Origin: Merdiplasma sp964643295
Lineage (GTDB): Bacteria; Bacillota; Clostridia; Lachnospirales; Lachnospiraceae
Reading direction: 5' to 3'
Length of the DNA: 64,000 nucleotides
Assembly: GCA_964643295.1 (NCBI GenBank)
Contig: CAZXSN010000001.1
Coordinates: 1 to 64,000 of the forward strand
The notes beneath the pieces are model-generated. The model was given only the letters and a program-made list of their open reading frames with translations. It made no database searches and had not been told where the DNA came from. The translations under genes were made by a program, and so were the position numbers. Of the stretch, positions 8,506 through 17,095 are shown one piece after another; the stretch's first letter is position 1; every line of letters starts with the position of its first letter.

Positions 8506-11121
8506 TCAGCGAACCGTCGTATTTTTCACGCTGCTCCAGACGCTGAAATAGAAGGCCGTACCCACTTTTTTAAAGGTACGAACCCGCACGTAACAGCGGC
8601 TGGCACTTTTCACTCCGGTAATCGTCCGGCTCGTAGTGCCCGCGCCAAATGCTTCCCTCTTGCTGCCCTTAAAGCTGCTCTTCGGCGCATACTCAATCTG
8701 GTATCCGTCAATACCGGAAACTTTCCCCCAGCTTACGGTCAAAGCGCCTTTCGCGGCTGAGCGGACAATGCCTAAGACTGTCTTTCTGGGCAGGATCTTA
8801 AAGGTAAGCTTTTTTGTCCCGGTATAGCTGCCTTTCCCCTTGATCTTCACCGTGGCTTTCCCGATGGCTTTGTTGGAAGAATAGCTGATCGTGTAGTCGG
8901 TTCCCTTCTTCAGTTTCACCGATCCGTTTTTCACCGTCACCGACGGCTTGATGAGCTTGCCTCTGTATGTATAGTCCTGTATAGTGGAATACTTTAACTT
9001 GCTCACGGATTTCCGGGAAATTTTGAACTTCTTTGTCACCTGTCCGGAAAAATTTCCAATCCCGGTGATCGTCACTTTCGCCGTACCGACCTTCTTGTTG
9101 TCGCTGTAGGAAACCTTGTAATCCGTCCCTGACTGGAGCACGTTCGTTCCAAAGGCCACTTCCACGTCCTGTGTGATCTTCTTTCCCGTATAGGACGTAT
9201 TGGAAATCCCGCTGATCACCGCCCGTTCAATGGAATCTCCCGCACCACAGTAGATACACAGGCCGTCCTCGCCATAACTGTGACCATGGGCTGGTACTCC
9301 GCTTTCTTCTTTATAAGTGCTGTCCCCGCGCACACACGTGTAAAGGATGTAGCCGCCTTCCGTACAGGTAGGAAGGATGTCACTGGTTTCATAGTCATGC
9401 CCAAGAGCAGAAATTTCATCACTGGTATAACTGTACCCGCAGCGACTGCAGATATAAGTAGTATAGCCCCCTTCTGTACAGGTTGGTGCCTTAACCTGCC
9501 CTTCTGGAAAGTCATGGCCTAATGGCTCCACCCAATCCACCTGTCCTTTACTACAAAGGCTGCAGGCTGTCACAATATATCCCGGATTCAGGCATGTTTC
9601 CATTTCATGGTAGATCCCGTAAGTATGTTCCCCGCTACAAACCAGGGTTTCCGTGGACAGAACCGGATAGGCAAACTCCATTCCTATTTCAGAGCCGCCG
9701 AAATTTCCGTTGGTGACGCGCCCGGCAAGTGTATTCCCTATCAGAAAATATGAATAGCCAAAACCCTGAGTATAGTCATCCCAGGTTGCATCGAGCAGAT
9801 ACCACTGTCCATCCACCTGTACACCATTCCACATATGCCCTATCGTTGATCCTCCCTGCTGTACCGTTCCTCCGATCATCACACAGGGAATCCCCAGCTG
9901 ATCACAGATCACCTTGAACGATTTCGCATACCCCTCACAAACCACTCCGGTTCCCACACTGTCCAGAAAGGCCCCCGCCGCGCAGAAAATCCGGTAATCC
10001 TTTGTGGTCTCATACTGAGAATAAGAAACCGAATCATACCAGAGACGGTCGCACAGATAGTCATGGATCCTTCTTAACACTTCCACCCTCTCTACCGTCC
10101 CGTTGCTGTTCGTATCCGCACCCGCGTAAATCTGTGCCGCCGTGTATTCTACTTTAGAATAAAAATCAGAAATCAGAGCCTCCGCGCCCTCAAAAGCGAC
10201 TGTAGGGGTATATAGAATCTGACTCACATACCCATCCGCAGGTCCCACCTGCCCGGTGTTGACCGCCGCAAGAGAAATTTTATAGGTACCGCCGCGAAGC
10301 CAGAATACTTCCGGATGGTCATATAAAAACGCATCCAACGATGCCTGCATATCGGCTTTCACCTGTGCCTCACAGGCTAAATACTCTTCCGTGTTTTTAT
10401 CAATTGCCAGTTTCCCCTCTTCATTCCTGTACAGCTCGGCCTGATAGGTATAGGGAGACGTACCTATTTTCCACTCGCTTCCTGGTGCCTTTCCAAATGT
10501 CATGCCACCTGTATGTTTCTCTGTCACGTAATTCGACACACGTATGTCATACAGTAACCTTGCGTTTCCGCTCAGCTGATTTCCAAAACAGCCGTCAAAC
10601 TGTCCAAGGGCAATGCGGTTCACTTTATGGTAGTTCTGCGCGGAAGTTACAGTGGGATCCTGTTCCTCAGCAATTTCCACTTCTACAAGAATCTCCTCTT
10701 CCGGGGATCCCTCCTCTTCAAAAAGAGACTCTGTTTCCGTCTCCTCTACCAGAGAAGACTCTGACTCTTCCTCCTCATTTTCGCTTTCCGTGGTGCTTCC
10801 GTTTTCTCCCTCGTCCGTGAAAAGCTCATCCAGACTGATCACCGGGGACGAACTGCCCTGCTCCTGGGACTCAGAAGACTCCTCCTCAATGATCAGATCT
10901 TCCCCTAACGGATCAGATTCAAAGGAGGGGCTTTCCGCCGCTTCTGTGTTCGCATCCTCCTCCGGGAAAACAGCTTCCCCCGAAAAATCGGCTCCTTCAG
11001 AGACACTCTCCACAAAAGGAGAAGGATCCTCCAGGATCAGATCCTCCGCATAGACCGGAAGCACTGGCTGAACAGCTAACGAAAAGCAAAGCAGTCCGCA
11101 CATCCATTTTTTCTTCATCAT
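8506..11121 (-). CDS. Secreted multidomain protein with transglutaminase-like domain
   Basis: The 871-residue product has a signal peptide (to about Ala25), then a very acidic low-complexity stretch to about residue 160. A transglutaminase/protease-like domain follows with a Cys395-His429-Asp444 triad (VVCEGYAKSF, GHMWNG, LLDATWDD). Next come Cys-rich repeats of the PTCTEGGY/CSRCGY type (about 500-640), two Ig-like repeats (KGTDYTISYSSNKAIG type) and a C-terminal fibronectin-III-like domain. Such proteins are common on Lachnospiraceae surfaces and may act on wall peptides or proteins. No LPXTG motif is visible, so retention on the cell is unproven. It is the promoter-proximal gene of the operon with the MotA/MotB-like pair and SbcDC. 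Confidence 0.85.
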   Translation of the reverse strand: MMKKKWMCGLLCFSLAVQPVLPVYAEDLILEDPSPFVESVSEGADFSGEAVFPEEDANTEAAESPSFESDPLGEDLIIEEESSESQEQGSSSPVISLDELFTDEGENGSTTESENEEEESESSLVEETETESLFEEEGSPEEEILVEVEIAEEQDPTVTSAQNYHKVNRIALGQFDGCFGNQLSGNARLLYDIRVSNYVTEKHTGGMTFGKAPGSEWKIGTSPYTYQAELYRNEEGKLAIDKNTEEYLACEAQVKADMQASLDAFLYDHPEVFWLRGGTYKISLAAVNTGQVGPADGYVSQILYTPTVAFEGAEALISDFYSKVEYTAAQIYAGADTNSNGTVERVEVLRRIHDYLCDRLWYDSVSYSQYETTKDYRIFCAAGAFLDSVGTGVVCEGYAKSFKVICDQLGIPCVMIGGTVQQGGSTIGHMWNGVQVDGQWYLLDATWDDYTQGFGYSYFLIGNTLAGRVTNGNFGGSEIGMEFAYPVLSTETLVCSGEHTYGIYHEMETCLNPGYIVTACSLCSKGQVDWVEPLGHDFPEGQVKAPTCTEGGYTTYICSRCGYSYTSDEISALGHDYETSDILPTCTEGGYILYTCVRGDSTYKEESGVPAHGHSYGEDGLCIYCGAGDSIERAVISGISNTSYTGKKITQDVEVAFGTNVLQSGTDYKVSYSDNKKVGTAKVTITGIGNFSGQVTKKFKISRKSVSKLKYSTIQDYTYRGKLIKPSVTVKNGSVKLKKGTDYTISYSSNKAIGKATVKIKGKGSYTGTKKLTFKILPRKTVLGIVRSAAKGALTVSWGKVSGIDGYQIEYAPKSSFKGSKREAFGAGTTSRTITGVKSASRCYVRVRTFKKVGTAFYFSVWSSVKNTTVR

Positions 11122-11230
11122 CCAATTTACCCCTTTTCCGCCGCAGGAAACTCCCCTCTTCCTGTATGCCTGCTTTCCGGCAGGTTCCCGGCTTTCTTCG
11201 TTTTCTTACTCCCTCGTTTTTTCAATTCCC

Positions 11231-11259
11231 AGTGTATCCTGTATGAGAGGATTTTTCAA
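11231..11259 (-). promoter_or_regulatory. Promoter of the transglutaminase-MotAB-like-SbcDC operon
   Basis: On the reverse strand TTGAAA (11254-11259), 17 bp, TACACT (11231-11236). It is back to back with the aroE promoter and leaves a leader of about 105 nt. Confidence 0.6.
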
Positions 11260-11266
11260 GTTTTTG

Positions 11267-11295
11267 TTTACCAATTCCTGCCTCTGCTGTATACT
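11267..11295 (+). promoter_or_regulatory. Likely aroE promoter
   Basis: TATACT at 11290-11295 with a modest -35 TTTACC at 17 bp (11267-11272). It lies 60 nt before the aroE start, which has AAGGAG at 11341-11346. Confidence 0.5.
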
Positions 11296-11354
11296 TTTTG
11301 ACAGAAATGGAAACCTGACAGAATGCCCCCTATATAAGGAAAGGAGACCTCTCC

Positions 11355-12206
11355 ATGGCAAAAAATTATCGTGCCGAACTCGTCGGCGTATTTGGAGATC
11401 CGGTGGAGGGCAATCCCACCGGTGTGCTTGAGGAAGCCGGTTTTTCCGCCCTCGGCTTAAACTACCGCTACCTGACCATCAAGGTTACACCTGAAGACTT
11501 CGATATCGCCATGAAAAGCCTTCGGGCGCTGCACATGAAAGGCATCAATCTGACCATGCCCCACAAGATCGCCGTCCTGCCCTATCTCGATGAAATCTCT
11601 CCCTCTGCCAGAATCATCGGCGCTGTCAACACCGTCGTTGTCCGGGATGGAAAGCTGTGCGGCGACAATACGGACGGCAAGGGTTTTGTGCAGGCACTGA
11701 AAAACGAAGGCATTTCACCAAAACAAAAGAATGTCGTCATTCTCGGCGCAGGCGGAGCCGCCAGGGCAATCGCCGTGGAATGCGCACTCTCGGATGCCAG
11801 CCGCATCACCATCATCAACCGCAGCAAAGACCACGCGGAAAGGCTTGTGGAAACCATCGCGGAAAATACCCCGGCAAAGGCTGAGTTTCTGCCCTGGAAA
11901 CCCAACCAGAAGGTCCCGGAAGGAACGGATCTTGTGATCAATGCCACCCCGGTCGGATTCCATCCTGACCAGACGGCCAAACCGGACATCGATTACCAGT
12001 CCATTCAGGAAAACATGGTCGTATCAGATGTCGTATTCAATCCCGCTGAAACGGAATTTTTAAAAGAAGCCGCCGCGCACGGCGCCAAAACCATAAGCGG
12101 ACTGGGAATGCTGGTCTGCCAGGGAGCTTTGAATTTCACGATCTGGACTGGAAAGGAAGCTCCCTACGATATCATGTACGAGGCCCTCAAAAACGAATTT
12201 CGCTGA
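11355..12206 (+). CDS. aroE: Shikimate dehydrogenase family protein (AroE-like)
   Basis: NAD(P)-dependent reduction of 3-dehydroshikimate, the fourth step of the chorismate pathway, or a quinate/shikimate dehydrogenase of related specificity. The protein (283 aa) shows the catalytic-lysine motif NLTMPHK, GAVNT, the acidic GDNTDG motif and the nucleotide-binding loop GAGGAARA. The N-terminal substrate loop, normally S-x-S (HSLSP), reads GNPTG here, so both serines that usually bind the shikimate carboxylate are replaced. Fold and cofactor site are typical, but the true substrate may be quinate or another hydroxy acid. It is a single gene divergent from the large operon. Confidence 0.85.
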   Translation: MAKNYRAELVGVFGDPVEGNPTGVLEEAGFSALGLNYRYLTIKVTPEDFDIAMKSLRALHMKGINLTMPHKIAVLPYLDEISPSARIIGAVNTVVVRDGKLCGDNTDGKGFVQALKNEGISPKQKNVVILGAGGAARAIAVECALSDASRITIINRSKDHAERLVETIAENTPAKAEFLPWKPNQKVPEGTDLVINATPVGFHPDQTAKPDIDYQSIQENMVVSDVVFNPAETEFLKEAAAHGAKTISGLGMLVCQGALNFTIWTGKEAPYDIMYEALKNEFR

Positions 12207-12321
12207 AGCTTTCGTCTGCTCGCTTACGCCGGTTTCTTTCCCTGGCGCCGCGGGTGGCTTTCGGGATGCCCTCCCCGTTTCGCCCGGTTAAGCCGGATTA
12301 GGAAGCGCTTTCGCCAAAGCA

Positions 12322-12363
12322 GAAAAAATAAGGGACTGCCGCAAATCTTGTGCAGCAGCCCCT
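12322..12363 (-). terminator. Terminator of the cell-wall-repeat NlpC/P60 gene
   Basis: On the reverse strand a 13-bp stem with G-U pairs (AGGGGCTGCTGCA / TGCGGCAGTCCCT) and a 7-nt loop is followed by TTATTTTTTC. It lies 190 nt past the stop at 12551. Nothing else is visible in the 12207-12550 gap. Confidence 0.88.
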
Positions 12364-12550
12364 GTTATCCGCAGCAGCGTAAAATCCCGCGGCGCGGCGT
12401 TCCTGCCGCATCCTGCTCTTACAGATACCAGACGGACAAATGCATCCGTTAAGCCTTTGTCCTTTTTATCCGCTCCGTTTTCCGGGATTTTTCAGTCTGA
12501 AAGAATTCTTCATTCCCTGTCTGTCAAAAGTACAAATCCGAATGCCTTCC

Positions 12551-14722
12551 TTATGACCAGTACCGTACAATCCTCACAGGAGTATTGTAATCGTAGTTGG
12601 AGATCTTGATTCCCCCTGCCGGATACGGCTGGGAATTACTCGCATGCACAATCTTATCATCCCCGATATAGATCGCCACATGGCTGGCGTAATTCGCAGA
12701 GCCATAGAAAATCAGATCGCCCGGCAGCATATCCTCGACACTCACATTTACCGCTTTCTTGTATCCCTGTTCCACATGCGCGGTGTCAGGCCCCTTCATC
12801 TGATCGTCTGCCACCCGCAGAAGTTTAATTCCAAAGTTCGCAAACACCGTCTGCACAAACCCGGAGCAGTCCGCCCCGTTTGTCAGGCTCACGCCGCCCC
12901 AGACATACGGGTTGCCGATGTATTTGACAGCAAATCTGGCAATCTCTGATCCTTTCGTATTACCGGAAATCTCGAGAGTCCTTTCCGCTGTCACAACCCC
13001 GCTGCTGTTGATCGTGTACTCTTTGTTCCCCACTGCCAGTACCTGATCCGTTGCCAGAATGCAGGTCGGGAAGAAATAGTACTTCTTGCCCTCGATCGTC
13101 TTTAAGCCGGATACCGCCGCACCGCCGGAACCAAAGTAGTACTTATTCTTATCGACTGTCTGCCAGCCCTTGTACATGTTGCCTTCCGAGTCATAGCAGT
13201 ATTTCTTTCCGTCTTTGGTTTTGATCGTGAGCGTCGGCTCCTTGTCCACCCGCGCTCCGTCCGGGCCCACGTAGTAGCTGCCAATCTGCTGACTGACCGC
13301 CATCTTGCCGTCGGTTCCAAAATAGTAATACTTGGAGTTAATCTTCTGCCAGGTATTGACGGCTCCGATGCCGCTGTCATCAAAGTAGTACTTGTCGCCT
13401 GAAATATTCACAATCGCCCGCTTCACCATCCGACCGTTGGAAGTCAGAAAATAGTAAAGCGTTTTGTTGATGGTTTTCAATCCGGTATACAGCCTGCAGT
13501 CGTCGCCGGCGTAATATTTATACCCTGCTTCGCTGAACCATCCCTCGTGCGAGAGTTCTCCGGTAGTCTTGTCCGCATGGTACAGGGAAGTCGAATACTT
13601 GATCCAGCCCTTCAGCAAAACGCCGTTGTTCGTCTGGCTGAAATAGTAGTATTTCCCATCAATCTTCTGCACACCGTCCACACGGGCGCCGGTGGCATCC
13701 ACGTAGTAGCTTTTGTTAATCCAGGAGCTGACCTGCTTCACGCCCTTGGAATTGAAGTAGTAGGTCGCATTGCCGATGGTGGCCCAGCCTACAGTCCGGT
13801 CACCGGTCTGCGGATCAAAGTAATAGCGTTTCCCGTCAACCGTCAGCCAGCCGGTTGCCATGGCCCCGGTGTTCTGCAGATATTTCTTTCCTTTCCACTT
13901 GCCTGTCTGCACAACCCCGTTGTCTTTGGCAAAGTATTTGTATGCCCCCACGGTAAACCAGCCCGTGACTCTGGCCCCGTCCGAGGGACGCAGATAATAT
14001 TTCTTATTGGAGAGTGTCAGCCAGCCGGTCACCTTTTTCCCGCTGCGGTCGTAATAGCAGGTAATGCCTTTCTCGGTCACCCAGCCCACGTTGTTCTGCA
14101 CACCGGTGTAGCGCCCGTCGGCTCCGCACCACTTTCCGCTTACCCATTCATTGACCGCCATGGTGCAGTCTTCTTTGAAATAGTACTCGCCGCCGATCCA
14201 CTTATCCTGCGCCAGTACCCCGCTTTCCTCATCCCCGTAGTAGGTTTTGCCCGCCCCGGCCTTGATGAAGCCGCGCTGCAAAATGCCGTCCTCACTGAAA
14301 TAATACTTCTTCTTGCTGATCGTCTGAAGCCCGGTCTGCATCACACCCTTGGCGCTGAAATAGTACTTTACTGTTTTATCGCCCGATTTCAGCGTTTCCC
14401 AACCGGTGCGCATCTTGCCGTCATCGCCAAAGTAATACTTTTTCTTGCTGATCGTACGCCAGCCCGTCCGCATTTTTCCGTTGCTGCCGAAATAGTACTT
14501 CGCTCCGTCAATCGTCTCCCAGCCAGTTGCCATGATGCCTTTGGAAGAGAAATAATATTTCGCTCCGCCGATCGTTTTCCAGCCTGTGTAATACCCCGGC
14601 GAACCGCTGGTCGTATACATTTTCCCTTCAGATGTTTTCTTCCATCCGGCCTCGGCGGTCACCGGCAGCACAACGGACAGCAGCAGACAGATGAATGTCC
14701 AGACAGCCAGCTTTTTTCTCAT
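12551..14722 (-). CDS. Secreted NlpC/P60 peptidoglycan hydrolase with cell-wall-binding repeats
   Basis: Exported hydrolase expected to cut peptide stems of peptidoglycan. A signal peptide covers about residues 1-25. Some 25 tandem repeats of about 20 residues follow (GW-x-T-I-x-G-x-K-Y-Y-F type), the CW_binding_1/choline-binding fold that anchors proteins to wall teichoic acids. The C-terminal NlpC/P60 domain (about 590-723) has catalytic Cys619 in GADCSGF, His681 in ASHVAIYIG and a later HASN. The 723-residue length and domain order suit an autolysin. The promoter and upstream half-sites resemble those of the second NlpC/P60 gene at 17-19 kb. Confidence 0.93.
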   Translation of the reverse strand: MRKKLAVWTFICLLLSVVLPVTAEAGWKKTSEGKMYTTSGSPGYYTGWKTIGGAKYYFSSKGIMATGWETIDGAKYYFGSNGKMRTGWRTISKKKYYFGDDGKMRTGWETLKSGDKTVKYYFSAKGVMQTGLQTISKKKYYFSEDGILQRGFIKAGAGKTYYGDEESGVLAQDKWIGGEYYFKEDCTMAVNEWVSGKWCGADGRYTGVQNNVGWVTEKGITCYYDRSGKKVTGWLTLSNKKYYLRPSDGARVTGWFTVGAYKYFAKDNGVVQTGKWKGKKYLQNTGAMATGWLTVDGKRYYFDPQTGDRTVGWATIGNATYYFNSKGVKQVSSWINKSYYVDATGARVDGVQKIDGKYYYFSQTNNGVLLKGWIKYSTSLYHADKTTGELSHEGWFSEAGYKYYAGDDCRLYTGLKTINKTLYYFLTSNGRMVKRAIVNISGDKYYFDDSGIGAVNTWQKINSKYYYFGTDGKMAVSQQIGSYYVGPDGARVDKEPTLTIKTKDGKKYCYDSEGNMYKGWQTVDKNKYYFGSGGAAVSGLKTIEGKKYYFFPTCILATDQVLAVGNKEYTINSSGVVTAERTLEISGNTKGSEIARFAVKYIGNPYVWGGVSLTNGADCSGFVQTVFANFGIKLLRVADDQMKGPDTAHVEQGYKKAVNVSVEDMLPGDLIFYGSANYASHVAIYIGDDKIVHASNSQPYPAGGIKISNYDYNTPVRIVRYWS

Positions 14723-14776
14723 AGTGAAGATTCCTTCCCATTTATCATCAACTGTTCCCCGCTTCGCGGGAAAAGA

Positions 14777-14832
14777 TTACATTTCTGTTACATCTTGTTT
14801 ACGATTTTACTAAATTTCTTTAACGGTGTCAA
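14777..14832 (-). promoter_or_regulatory. Promoter and phased GTAA operator of the cell-wall-repeat NlpC/P60 gene
   Basis: On the reverse strand TTGACA (14827-14832), 17 bp, TAAAAT (14804-14809). Just downstream three GTAA half-sites (forward TTAC at 14777, 14788 and 14799) are spaced exactly 11 bp. The last two read TGTAAC-N5-TGTAAT, which matches the WalR/YycF consensus TGTWAH-N5-TGTWAH known from Bacillus and Staphylococcus. Binding downstream of the -10 could repress or modulate. Confidence 0.7.
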
Positions 14833-14871
14833 GTTCTTCTGTAAAATTTTGTAAAATTTGCGGCGAAAAAA

Positions 14872-14900
14872 TTGAAAATCCCCGCCGCGTCTGCTATACT
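14872..14900 (+). promoter_or_regulatory. trmB promoter
   Basis: TTGAAA (14872-14877), 17 bp, TATACT (14895-14900). Transcription would start near 14907. This rules out the upstream in-frame ATG at 14872 as the trmB start. Confidence 0.75.
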
Positions 14901-14946
14901 GTACTACCGGAAATGCCGGAAAATCCGGCAGGAGAAGGAGGCTGTC

Positions 14947-15600
14947 ATGCGTCTTAAGAACATCCCGGGTTCCCGGGAGGCCGTATCCGCCAGCAAATAT
15001 GTGATTCCGGAAGAGGAAATGGAACATCTGCGCGGGCACTGGCAGGAAGTATTCCGCAGCACAAACCCGCTCTACCTCGAAGTCGGCATGGGGAAAGGGC
15101 AGTTTCTCACGCAGATGGCGGCAGCGTTTCCCGAGCGCAGCTTTCTCGGCATTGAAAAATACTCCAGCGTTTTGATCCGCGCCCTGGAAAAGCGCCCGGA
15201 CAATCTTCACAACCTTCTCTATCTGCGCATGGACGCGCAGAACCTGCCGAACGTTTTTTCTCCGGGGGAAGTGGACGGGATTTACTTAAACTTTTCGGAT
15301 CCCTGGCCCAAAGACCGCCATGCCAAACGCCGCCTGCCGGGCAGGGAATTTCTCGCCCGCTATGAGCAGATCCTGAAGCCGGAAGGCCAGGTGGAATTTA
15401 AGACCGACAACCAGGACCTCTTCGCGTTTGCCCTTGCCGAAGCGAAAGAGTGCGGGTGGATCATTGAGGATGTCACCTATGATCTGCACCATGACGAGAG
15501 GATGCTGGAGGGCAATGTCATGACCGAGTACGAAGAGCGCTTCGCGGCCAGAGGAAATCCCATCCTGAAAATGATCATCCGCCTGCCGTCCCGGCCGTAA
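14947..15600 (+). CDS. trmB: tRNA (guanine-N7)-methyltransferase
   Basis: Makes m7G46 in the variable loop of tRNAs using S-adenosylmethionine. The 217 residues carry the SAM-binding LYLEVGMGKGQFL, the family motif NFSDPWPKDRHAKRRL and the C-terminal EFKTDNQDLF. The ATG at 14947 has GGAGAAGGAG just upstream and begins MRLKNIPGS, as in clostridial TrmB. It is followed by 380 bp without a gene, then the tRNA-Lys promoter. Confidence 0.96.
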   Translation: MRLKNIPGSREAVSASKYVIPEEEMEHLRGHWQEVFRSTNPLYLEVGMGKGQFLTQMAAAFPERSFLGIEKYSSVLIRALEKRPDNLHNLLYLRMDAQNLPNVFSPGEVDGIYLNFSDPWPKDRHAKRRLPGREFLARYEQILKPEGQVEFKTDNQDLFAFALAEAKECGWIIEDVTYDLHHDERMLEGNVMTEYEERFAARGNPILKMIIRLPSRP

Positions 15601-15913
15601 AGCGGGGACACGTAAAAACCCGGCATCCGCCTGAAACCCGCAGCTGTAGAAAGGTCTTTCCTCCAGGGAACCGCGGATTCCCGAAGACACAGATTATCAG
15701 GCGCAAAACACATACAACAGAAGTTTATGGACGGGCAAGTCGAGAATCCTTAGTGTTTCTCTTGGCCTTCGGGCACCTGGTCATCCCTGAAGTGTTAAAC
15801 TTTTCGAAGCTTTTCCAGGATGGGTGAAACTGTCCGCCCGGCGGATTCTTACCGCTGTTTACAGCCCGGCCGAATGGTTTCTTAAATTTTTCTAAAAAAA
15901 TCCAAAAAAACTA

Positions 15914-15942
15914 TTGCAATTCTGAAATGCTTATACTATAAT
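15914..15942 (+). promoter_or_regulatory. Promoter of tRNA-Lys
   Basis: TTGCAA (15914-15919), 17 bp, TATAAT (15937-15942), 42 nt before the tRNA. Nothing else is recognisable in 15601-15983. Confidence 0.75.
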
Positions 15943-15983
15943 CGAACCTGTTGAGGGAAAGTTCCGAATGGAAAATTTCCTTC

Positions 15984-16056
15984 GCGCCTTTAGCTCAGTT
16001 GGTAGAGCACCTGACTCTTAATCAGGGTGTCCAGGGTTCGAGCCCCTGAAGGCGCA
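15984..16056 (+). tRNA. tRNA-Lys (anticodon CTT)
   Basis: A 73-nt cloverleaf. The acceptor stem GCGCCTT pairs with AAGGCGC, with discriminator A at 16056. The D-arm is TAGCTCAGTTGGTAGAGCA, the anticodon stem CCTGA/TCAGG encloses loop CTCTTAA with CTT at 16017-16019, and the T-arm contains GGTTCGAGCC. CCA is not encoded. It stands alone. tRNA genes are common integration sites, but I find no integrase or repeated tRNA 3' end nearby. Confidence 0.97.
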
Positions 16057-16139
16057 CTGAAAGTACTGGTTTTGCAGACGTAAGAGCTGTGGGGTCGGTG
16101 CTTTTTTTATTGTCTCCGGTCTGTGTGTCCATCTTCTCT

Positions 16140-16673
16140 TTATCCCAGCTTTTCATCGACCATCCAGTTAAAGACCGCCAGTACGCTTGTATAAATGTAA
16201 TAGCAGTCATCCTGCACGCCCCGCGTGTGGTCCAGATACTGGGCATGGCGCATGGCCATCCAGGAGGACAGTTCCCGGTCGATTGCCGGGATCTTCCAGG
16301 GATTTCCCTTCAGAGCCTGGCGCATGAACTCCCTAAGCTGCGCCTTATATTTCATATGAGCGAAAAAGGAATACTGAAACTTAAGCGTATCCGGCCGGTA
16401 AAAGCAGTCCGAGAGAAAGTGGAAAACTCTCCCCGCCCGGTACCACCAGAAAACGGTGTCGTGATACGGACGCTCCAGGAAGGATGCGATTCGCTCCTTT
16501 CGTTCCTCATAACAGTGGCCGCGTCCAAAGCATCCCCTCTTTTTCCCCAGATACGTAAACCCGTTCACATCCGGTTCGATGCACCCAAAACAAAAGGCTC
16601 TCTTCTTTCTCTCACTGATATTCAAAGGAGCGGACATTAACCGCGCCAGTTCGTAATGATCCTTGATCTTCAC
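16140..16673 (-). CDS. Zinc-dependent phospholipase C-like protein
   Basis: A 177-residue protein resembling the zinc-dependent phospholipase C / S1-P1 nuclease-like family of Clostridia. The part FCFGCIEPDVNGFTYL, the GRGHCYEER region, and the later FHFLSDCFY segment followed by FFAHMKYKAQLREFM have the spacing of histidines and acidic residues that bind zinc in that family. No signal peptide is seen, so an intracellular place is likely and enzymatic activity is uncertain. The frame stays open upstream to a TTG at 16802 and an ATG at 16793. I prefer GTG at 16673 because GGGGGGA lies 8 nt before it and the protein then begins VKIKDHYELAR, as family members do. Confidence 0.65.
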   Translation of the reverse strand: MKIKDHYELARLMSAPLNISERKKRAFCFGCIEPDVNGFTYLGKKRGCFGRGHCYEERKERIASFLERPYHDTVFWWYRAGRVFHFLSDCFYRPDTLKFQYSFFAHMKYKAQLREFMRQALKGNPWKIPAIDRELSSWMAMRHAQYLDHTRGVQDDCYYIYTSVLAVFNWMVDEKLG

Positions 16674-16882
16674 AGACGGTTCCCCCCAAATCACACTTCC
16701 CTGTCCCGCATGGCAATAGATACGCTTCCCAAATGTACGGGCCAGGCTCTCTTTCGGGTAGATTATAGCACAGTCTGCCTCTCTTTTGGCCATTTTTGGC
16801 AAATTTTAGAATCTGTCCTTCTGATTACTTTTCACAAAACGACTGTTTTTCCTTTAAGCTTGTCCACGAAAGTACCCTGCGC

Positions 16883-16963
16883 TGTGGAAATTGTGGAAAA
16901 TGTGGATAACTCAGTGCATAAGTCCATTTTCCCGGGTTTTTCGCCCGTCTAAAATGTGGATAA
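16883..16963 (+). promoter_or_regulatory. Cluster of DnaA-box-like 9-mers
   Basis: Two exact DnaA boxes (TGTGGATAA, reverse complement of TTATCCACA) lie at 16901-16909 and 16955-16963. Immediately before the first are two more 9-mers in the same phase and orientation, TGTGGAAAT (16883) and TGTGGAAAA (16892), with two and one mismatches. Three head-to-tail 9-mers plus a fourth nearby suggest real DnaA binding. dnaA, dnaN and rpmH are not adjacent, so this is not a standard oriC. Confidence 0.6.
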
Positions 16964-17020
16964 CTTTCGTTCGCTTGTTTTTCTATTGGCCGCTCAGAAA
17001 ATTCCCCCTGAATCGACGAA

Positions 17021-17043
17021 ACCGCCGTGCAGTGCACAGCGGT
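17021..17043 (-). terminator. Hairpin after the SH3-NlpC/P60 gene
   Basis: A 10-bp inverted repeat with one mismatch (CCGCCGTGCA / TGCACAGCGG) lies about 50 nt past the stop at 17096. Only a short T-run follows, so it is a weak terminator or a processing hairpin. Confidence 0.35.
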
Positions 17044-17095
17044 CCGTCTATATGGGTTGAAATTGTAAGGATTGCCTTCTGAATCCTCCTTAAGT

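Noticed and set aside
13547..14854. 435-codon forward frame opposite the NlpC/P60 repeat gene
   Set aside because: It is an antisense shadow of the repetitive wall-binding sequence; no ribosome site or domain is seen.
15984..16056. tRNA-Lys as an integration site
   Set aside because: No integrase nearby and no repeat of the tRNA 3' end in the window that I can find.
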